Origin: Secundilactobacillus silagei JCM 19001
GTDB taxonomy: Bacteria > Bacillota > Bacilli > Lactobacillales > Lactobacillaceae
Direction of reading: 5' to 3'
NCBI RefSeq assembly: GCF_002217945.1
Contig: NZ_BCMG01000012.1
Coordinates: 1 to 64,000, forward strand
DNA length: 64,000 nucleotides
The notes beneath the pieces were generated by a model, which was not told the DNA's origin, searched no databases, and worked only from the letters and a program-made list of their open reading frames with translations. A program made the position numbers and the translations under genes. Positions 59,082-64,000 of this stretch are shown here, piece after piece (position 1 is the stretch's first letter; each line of letters starts with the position of its first letter).

Positions 59082-59630
59082 ATGAAACGTGGACAATTAT
59101 CCCGTGAAATTATTATAGAAAAAGGGTTGGAAATTGCCAGTGAATCAGGTTTAAGCGGCATTACTTATAACGGCTTAGCCCGCGAGATCGGTATTCGGCC
59201 GCAGTCGATGTACCGGTACGTCAAGGATATTGCTGCCGTTAAAAGTGGCATTGTGGCGTTATACGTCCAGCAGTTAGTGACCTATCTAAAACAGCAACTG
59301 AGTAGCCTAACGAGTAAATCCGCGCTGCGACAGCTGGCGGTTGCCTTTATTGACTTCACTCAATCGGGAATGCCGTTTACTGATATGGTGTGGGGAATCT
59401 CTTATTATAGCGACGAAGTACCGGTGGCGGATGCTATGGCGCAACTGCGGCGATTGACTCAGGGGTTGGTTGCTGAGGTAAGTGGGGACGAAAAGCTGGT
59501 GAAGGCGAATACGGCGCTCTTTTTAGAATTTGTGATCGGTCATCTGGCACTGCTGACGGCTAGAAAGGCGCCCAAACTGGATCAGACGATTTTTGACCAG
59601 AACGTTGACCGGATCATTGATCAATTTTAG
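59082..59630 (+). CDS. TetR/AcrR-family regulator
   Basis: 182 residues, ATG with GAGGAG. HTH: SESGLSGITYNGLAREIG followed by RPQSMYRYVKD. C-terminal domain with LFLEFVIGHLALLTARKAP. Two operators precede it. Likely represses itself and the divergent hydrolase/amidohydrolase operon. Confidence 0.92.
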   Translation: MKRGQLSREIIIEKGLEIASESGLSGITYNGLAREIGIRPQSMYRYVKDIAAVKSGIVALYVQQLVTYLKQQLSSLTSKSALRQLAVAFIDFTQSGMPFTDMVWGISYYSDEVPVADAMAQLRRLTQGLVAEVSGDEKLVKANTALFLEFVIGHLALLTARKAPKLDQTIFDQNVDRIIDQF

Positions 59631-59724
59631 TGAGGGCAATGGCTGGAAATGCTAAGGATCGTATCGTAAAATGGTCTTAGTGATTTTGTACACAATACAG
59701 GGTGAAGGTATGGTGAGGTCAATC

Positions 59725-60252
59725 ATGGCGGATTCAGTGGTTCAGTTAACAACGGCGGATGTGACAAAGCTGCAGATGATCAGTCAAGAAACGTTCAAGG
59801 ATACTTTTGGGGCCTATAATACGGATGAAGATATGAACTGGTATCTCAATAACCAGCTCAGCATTCAGCGGCTTCAAGAACAGCTCCAAACTGAGAATTC
59901 CTTTTTCTACTTTTTGGAAAAAGAGCATCAGGTTGTGGGGTATCTGAAGTTAAATATTAACGATGCTCAATCGGAAGATCAGGGTAAAGATGCCCTAGAA
60001 GTTGAACGAATTTATGTCCGTCCAGATTATAAGCGGTTGGGGTATGGCCGTCAGTTAATGGATTATGCGGTGACGCGTGCGTATCAGCTGGATAAAAAAT
60101 TTGTCTGGCTAGGGGTGTGGGAGTATAACCATGCTGCGCAAAAATTCTACGCGGCGTTAGGCTTTAGCGAATTTGGCGATCACTTATTTACGTTGGGTGG
60201 TGCCCGGCAGCGAGATGTGCTGATGAAAAAAGAATTGAGAGCGAGAGTGTAA
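59725..60252 (+). CDS. GNAT-family N-acetyltransferase
   Basis: 175 residues from ATG 59725 (GAGG upstream; earlier in-frame starts are possible). GNAT motif A: VERIYVRPDYKRLGYGRQLM, motif B: WLGVWEYNHAAQKFYAALGF. The ending VLMKKEL is typical of spermidine/protein-like acetyltransferases. Substrate unknown. Confidence 0.88.
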   Translation: MADSVVQLTTADVTKLQMISQETFKDTFGAYNTDEDMNWYLNNQLSIQRLQEQLQTENSFFYFLEKEHQVVGYLKLNINDAQSEDQGKDALEVERIYVRPDYKRLGYGRQLMDYAVTRAYQLDKKFVWLGVWEYNHAAQKFYAALGFSEFGDHLFTLGGARQRDVLMKKELRARV

Positions 60253-60385
60253 CAAGAGGCGTTTTGCCCCAGAGCGTAAGACGAAAATAGCGGTGACCGG
60301 TTGAACTTTGACCGGTCACCGCTATTTTTGACTTAGGCGGCCGGGGCATGCCGACTTGTTGCACGTTTAGACAGGGTAAAAGTAA
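60253..60385. repeat. Intergenic hairpin repeat, copy 3
   Basis: A large nested hairpin: GCCCCAGAGCGTAAG / CTTAGGCGGCCGGGGC outside and AAAATAGCGGTGACCGGT / ACCGGTCACCGCTATTTT inside. It is followed by GTTGCACGTTTAGACAGGGTAAAA, which reads in reverse as a relative of the TTTTACC ... ACGTGCAA opening of copies 1 and 2. Confidence 0.65.
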
Positions 60386-60490
60386 CGAACTGCAATGGCC
60401 TCTCCTAAAATTATCATCGTTTTCCCCTCAAAACACCAACCGACAACGGTAAAATAAAAGAAGTATTTTACGTATAGGGGGGAAAGTAAT

Positions 60491-61828
60491 ATGACTACGC
60501 AAAAACTAAGCAGTCGCAACTTGATCGTCATCGGCATGATGCTGTTTGGCCTATTTTTTGGTGCCGGTAATTTGATCTTTCCCGTTTTTGTCGGCCAACA
60601 GGCAGGAACCCATTACTGGCTGGCCTTAATGGGCTTTTTAATTTCGGGAGTTGGGCTGCCGCTGTTAGGCGTGGCCGCTATCGGAATTACGAAATCGGCG
60701 GGTGTTTTCCAATTGGCGCAGCGGGTCAACCGGTTTTACGCTTATGGCTTCACCGTTTTACTGTATCTCTGTATCGGACCGCTGTTTGCGTTGCCGCGTC
60801 TGGCTTCCATTTCCTTTGAAGTGGGGTTGAGCCCGTTTGTGGCAACAGCCCATCAAACCAGTGGGCTGCTGATCTATTCAATCGGGTTCTTTCTAGCAGC
60901 CTGGTGGTTTGCCCGTAAGCCCGGTAAAATTATGGTCTACGTTGGCCAGTTTTTAACGCCGGCGTTCTTGATTCTGCTGGCGGCGCTTTTGATCTTAGTG
61001 GTGGTCAAACCCATGGGCAGCGGGCAGGCGCCAGTTGGCGATTACGTGAAAGCGCCCGTTATAGCGGGTTTTACAGCCGGTTATTCCACAATGGATGCCT
61101 TGGCCGCCTTAGCGTTTGGCATCATTGTGGTCAATGCCATTCGGGAGTTAGGCATCACTGAACCCACACGGATTGCTAGTGATACCATTCGGGCTGGCAG
61201 TACCGCGATCGTTTTGATGGCGCTGATATACGGCTTGCTGGGGTTATTAGGACGCAATGCGTTAGGTCAATTCAGCCGGGCCGCAAACGGCGGACCGGTA
61301 TTGGCTAACGTGGCTCACTATTATTTTGGTGCTTTTGGGAACTTACTGTTGGCTTTACTGGTAATTTTAGCGTGCCTGAAAACAGCGATTGGTCTCATTA
61401 CAGCGTTTGGTGATACGTTCAAGCAACTGTTTCCCCGCGTGCCTTACGCCATGTTGATCATCTTGGCGAGTGCCGCGCCGTTAATTTTTGCTAATATTGG
61501 GTTAAACCGGTTACTGGCTTTTTCCACGCCGCTGCTGTACTTCATTTATCCGCTGGCCATTACCCTGATCTTAATGAGCTTATTGACGCCGATTTTGGGT
61601 GAGTCACACTGGTTATTTGGGACGGTGACGGTCTTTACACTGATTCCGGCACTGCTGGATGGTTTAAATGCCTTGCCGGCTAGTCTGCATCAGGGCTGGA
61701 TCAATAACATTCTAGCAGTTGGTCACTTACTGCCGGGGTTTAGCATGGGGCTCGGCTGGACGGTGCCGTCATTGATTGGTTTAGCAGTCGGCTGGGGCTT
61801 GTCGGTGACGGTTGGCCGCAGTAATTAA
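60491..61828 (+). CDS. brnQ: Branched-chain amino-acid transporter (LIVCS family)
   Basis: 445 residues, 12 hydrophobic segments, ATG with GGGGGG. The opening MMLFGLFFGAGNLIFPVFVG is the hallmark of BrnQ carriers, with PLFALPRLASISFEVGLSPF following. Imports Leu, Ile and Val with Na+ or H+. Monocistronic. Confidence 0.95.
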   Translation: MTTQKLSSRNLIVIGMMLFGLFFGAGNLIFPVFVGQQAGTHYWLALMGFLISGVGLPLLGVAAIGITKSAGVFQLAQRVNRFYAYGFTVLLYLCIGPLFALPRLASISFEVGLSPFVATAHQTSGLLIYSIGFFLAAWWFARKPGKIMVYVGQFLTPAFLILLAALLILVVVKPMGSGQAPVGDYVKAPVIAGFTAGYSTMDALAALAFGIIVVNAIRELGITEPTRIASDTIRAGSTAIVLMALIYGLLGLLGRNALGQFSRAANGGPVLANVAHYYFGAFGNLLLALLVILACLKTAIGLITAFGDTFKQLFPRVPYAMLIILASAAPLIFANIGLNRLLAFSTPLLYFIYPLAITLILMSLLTPILGESHWLFGTVTVFTLIPALLDGLNALPASLHQGWINNILAVGHLLPGFSMGLGWTVPSLIGLAVGWGLSVTVGRSN

Positions 61829-61840
61829 GGGTAAAGAAAA

Positions 61841-61873
61841 AAGCACTACGACCAGTGTCGTAATGCTTTTATT
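61841..61873. terminator. Terminator
   Basis: AAAGCACTACGAC pairs with GTCGTAATGCTTTT around CAGT between convergent brnQ and the LysM gene. Confidence 0.8.
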
Positions 61874-61890
61874 ATTGGTTAGTGTTTAGC

Positions 61891-62538
61891 TTATAAAGCC
61901 CATGCACCCATACCTTGTGCTTTGTAAAGTGAAACTGCAGCGTTCACTTGGGCGTTAACATCGCCGCCGCTGATGTGCATGTTTTGGAACAGACCGTAAG
62001 CACCAGATGAACTGTTACGGATGTTTGAGTTCCAGCCTGATTCACGGGTGATGATGGCGTTCCAAGTAGAAGCGGGAACACCGGTCCGTGAAGCCATTTG
62101 GTTCAAGACGTAACTCTTGGAGCTGCCACCATTGGTACTTGCTGCGCCAGTGTTGCTAGTAGTTTGAGCAGCAGCCGTGTTCGTGTTGTTTGACTGTGCT
62201 TGGTAACCACTGTAGTTGCTGGTTTGTTGGCTTTGAGTATTGCCATTGTATGCTGAAGTTGATTGACTAGCGGCTGCTGGTTGAGTTGCAGTAGTCTGAC
62301 TAGTGGTTGAGCCATCAGGGATCGTTAAGTTTTCACCGGGGTGAATCATGTGAGCACTGATGTGGTTTGCTTGTTCGATTGAGTTCATCGAAGTATGGAA
62401 GATCTGTGAGATGCCCCATACTGAGTCGCCTGACTTAACCGTGTAAGTCGTAGATGCGCTGGCGCCAGTTGCACCGGCAAAGAATAATGCGACAGCTGCT
62501 GCGGATGTTGCTAAGATTGAAGTAACAAATTTTTTCAA
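61891..62538 (-). CDS. Secreted LysM protein with transglycosylase-like domain
   Basis: 215 residues, TTG start with GGAG upstream. Signal peptide 1-28 ending ASA. LysM domain 31-76 ([20 protein letters not shown] ... HPGENLTIP), Ser/Thr/Gln-rich linker to about 140, then a C-terminal domain ([46 protein letters not shown]) that resembles lytic transglycosylase/resuscitation-promoting catalytic domains with the catalytic Glu in TRESGW. Acts on peptidoglycan outside the cell. Confidence 0.9.
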   Translation of the reverse strand: MKKFVTSILATSAAAVALFFAGATGASASTTYTVKSGDSVWGISQIFHTSMNSIEQANHISAHMIHPGENLTIPDGSTTSQTTATQPAAASQSTSAYNGNTQSQQTSNYSGYQAQSNNTNTAAAQTTSNTGAASTNGGSSKSYVLNQMASRTGVPASTWNAIITRESGWNSNIRNSSSGAYGLFQNMHISGGDVNAQVNAAVSLYKAQGMGAWAL

Positions 62539-62560
62539 GTATATACACTCCTATAATTTA

Positions 62561-62621
62561 AACCTGTAAGGTCCATCAATGTGTCGATTCATATCAATCA
62601 ACACGACAGAGTTTACAGGTT
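62561..62621 (-). promoter_or_regulatory. Structured 5' leader of the LysM gene
   Basis: AACCTGTAA (62561-62569) and TTACAGGTT (62613-62621) pair perfectly, enclosing a small inner TGTCG/CGACA stem, just upstream of the ribosome binding site. Possible RNA-level control. No known riboswitch consensus was matched. Confidence 0.45.
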
Positions 62622-62909
62622 CGGTATTACCTGGACGTATCATGGGTTTTAAGAAAATAAGTCACTATGCAACAAGAAGTCAGGTTTTTGTAATATTTGA
62701 AATATTAAAGGTTCCATTAAGCAAAACGTATAAATAGGGTGATATCGAGTAAAGGTGACGCTTCCAAAATCAGTTATAGCTTAGATGGATGTTAAATATA
62801 TTACTGAAAAATGAATTTTAGAAACATGAAAATCGCTTAAAAGCATCAAAAAAGGGATTAATTTGAAAAAAGTTGCCAGACGGCTTTCTAGAATATCGTC
62901 ATGAGGATT

Positions 62910-62964
62910 ACTATATATTGTGGTTATATTGGAAAATTCTTTCAAATTGCACACAATATATGGT
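62910..62964 (+). promoter_or_regulatory. Two NrdR boxes upstream of nrdD
   Basis: ACTATATATTGT (62910-62921) and ACACAATATATGGT (62951-62964) both fit the NrdR box consensus, with cores 43 bases apart, about four helical turns. Predicted co-regulation with nrdJ. Confidence 0.65.
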
Positions 62965-63025
62965 TGCAGTGCGAGATGTAAATCGATATTATGGTCTTAT
63001 GTAGAAAAAATTGGAGTTGATCGGA

Positions 63026-64000
63026 ATGCAAGAACCAAAAGAACTAACGATTGAAACGTTAACAGTTCTTAAACGGGATGGTCGTGCCGTTAAGTTCGAT
63101 ACCAAAAAGATCGAACGGGCAATCAAACGCGCCGCTATTTCGGTGAATTCAGAACTAACAGATGAAGACCAGCACGCCATTGATGACGTGGTGGAAGCTG
63201 TTTTGACTGAAATCAGCAGTCGCTTCAAAGAAAACGTCAAGATTTACGAAATTCAAAGTATTGTCGAACATGAATTAATGGAACGTCAGCAGCTTGACTG
63301 GGCAAAAGCCTACATTAATTATCGGGCGCAAAAGGATCTCAAACGCAATCAAGCCACTGATATTAACTTTACGATTCAGAAATTGCTACATAAAGATGAG
63401 ACAGTGGTCAACGAAAACGCCAATAAAGATAGTAACGTTTTTAATACCCAGCGTGATCTAACAGCCGGCACGGTTGCTAGAACAATGGGGCTTAAGATGT
63501 TACCGCCAAAGGTTGCTAATGCGCATTTGAAGGGCGATATTCACTGGCATGATCTGGATTACCAGCCATACAGCCCAATGACGAACTGTTGTCTGATCGA
63601 TTTTAAAGAAATGCTGAACCACGGCTTTAAGATCGGTAACGCCGAGGTTGAACCACCGCACTCAATCCAAACCGCAACGGCGCAGATGTCACAGATCATT
63701 GCTAACGTTGCTTCCAGCCAGTACGGTGGCTGTTCGGCTGACCGGGTCGATCAGTTACTGGCACCATTTGCGCTGCGTAATTACGATAAGCACATGGTTG
63801 ACGCTAAGGAATGGATACAGGGTGAAGACAACCAAAAGGCCTTTGCTAAGCAAAAGACGATCAAAGATATCGATGATGCCATGCAGGCTTTGGAATACGA
63901 AATCAACACGCTGTATTCCTCTCAAGGCCAGACACCATTTACCACACTGGGCTTTGGCCTTGGTACTAGCTGGGTCGAGCGGGAGATTCAAAAGGCAATT
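63026..64000 (+). CDS. nrdD: Anaerobic ribonucleoside-triphosphate reductase, class III (partial, runs off the window)
   Basis: The first 325 codons of a frame open at the window end. ATG 63026, with GGAG 10 bases upstream. N-terminal ATP-cone domain (TVLKRDGRAVKFDTKKIERA), then HLKGDIHWHDLDYQPYSPMT, NCCLIDFKEML and QIIANVASSQYGGCS, typical of glycyl-radical NrdD. The C-terminal Gly radical site and the activase nrdG would be beyond the window. Makes dNTPs under anaerobic conditions. Confidence 0.95.
   Translation, partial: MQEPKELTIETLTVLKRDGRAVKFDTKKIERAIKRAAISVNSELTDEDQHAIDDVVEAVLTEISSRFKENVKIYEIQSIVEHELMERQQLDWAKAYINYRAQKDLKRNQATDINFTIQKLLHKDETVVNENANKDSNVFNTQRDLTAGTVARTMGLKMLPPKVANAHLKGDIHWHDLDYQPYSPMTNCCLIDFKEMLNHGFKIGNAEVEPPHSIQTATAQMSQIIANVASSQYGGCSADRVDQLLAPFALRNYDKHMVDAKEWIQGEDNQKAFAKQKTIKDIDDAMQALEYEINTLYSSQGQTPFTTLGFGLGTSWVEREIQKAI

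Larger units (their letters stand above)
62539..63025. other. Intergenic region between the LysM gene and nrdD
   Basis: Holds a structured minus-strand leader (62561-62621) and two NrdR boxes (62910-62964). Elsewhere no gene is visible. Confidence 0.5.

Noticed and set aside
62561-62700. c-di-AMP (ydaO) riboswitch upstream of the LysM gene
   Set aside because: The context fits, but the conserved GGGGAACCC-type core and the CCGUCAGCU segment are not present on the minus strand.
1-64000. CRISPR array
   Set aside because: No regularly spaced identical repeats of 24-40 bases with unique spacers were seen.

Overview
The window looks like a chromosomal segment of a Lactobacillaceae species. The evidence is the low-to-moderate GC, GGAGG-type ribosome binding sites with frequent TTG/GTG starts, many small secreted proteins, a KxYKxGKxW-type signal peptide, an LPQTxE-type sorting signal, a B12-dependent class II ribonucleotide reductase of the Lactobacillus leichmannii type, DUF4811, BrnQ and LysM wall proteins. 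The species cannot be fixed from sequence alone. The first 28 kb is accessory-rich (small secreted proteins, IS elements, restriction-modification, degenerate phage-like genes). From about 28 kb on it is mostly ordinary chromosomal metabolism, transport and regulators.

Layout. 0-4.2 kb: an IS256 remnant fused to a 5'-truncated DUF2075 helicase gene, a secreted protein, a matrixin-type metalloprotease and a candidate minus-strand small RNA. 4.2-7.6 kb: a secreted SH3-like protein and a PvuII-like restriction-modification operon preceded by a small non-classical DNA-binding-like protein. 8-12.2 kb: an IS256 element abutting an IS4-like fragment, a tandem array of four related ~140-residue secreted proteins (one a pseudogene) and a BspA-type leucine-rich-repeat protein. 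12.6-15.5 kb: nrdJ with an NrdR box, then a Fst-type type I toxin-antitoxin locus.

15.5-27.9 kb is the most unusual part. It is an array of repeated and partly decayed cassettes built from a phage-type lysis module (ArpU-like regulator, LLH-type holin, minimal GH25 lysozyme), a leaderless helveticin J-like class III bacteriocin gene with a conserved promoter module, and a secreted partner protein. Only the copy at 24.5-27.9 kb is complete. Other copies survive as intact bacteriocin genes, intact partners, or short remnants, some generated by deletion between short direct repeats. An IS982 element sits exactly at the stop codon of one bacteriocin gene. The likely logic (inference) is that the bacteriocins, which have no signal peptide, are released by holin/lysozyme lysis.

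28-40 kb: small hypothetical genes, cobT (B12 lower-ligand activation, relevant to nrdJ), a GNAT, a B3/B4 protein, the divergent MocR regulator and pdxST pair for PLP synthesis, a POT peptide transporter, a GntR/3-hydroxyacyl-CoA dehydrogenase pair and a second matrixin. 40-54 kb lies between two inverted copies of a ~220-bp MITE-like repeat plus flanking genes: TetR/DHA2 efflux/DUF4811, MarR/NmrA, an SDR, an amino-acid permease, a large antigen I/II-like surface adhesin, an aminotransferase, a maltose-type acetyltransferase and an aldo/keto reductase. 54-64 kb: LysR, a degenerate LCP-like protein, proline iminopeptidase-like hydrolase, amidohydrolase plus alpha/beta hydrolase divergent from a TetR with two clear operators, GNAT, BrnQ, a LysM/transglycosylase-like protein and the 5' part of nrdD, again with NrdR boxes.
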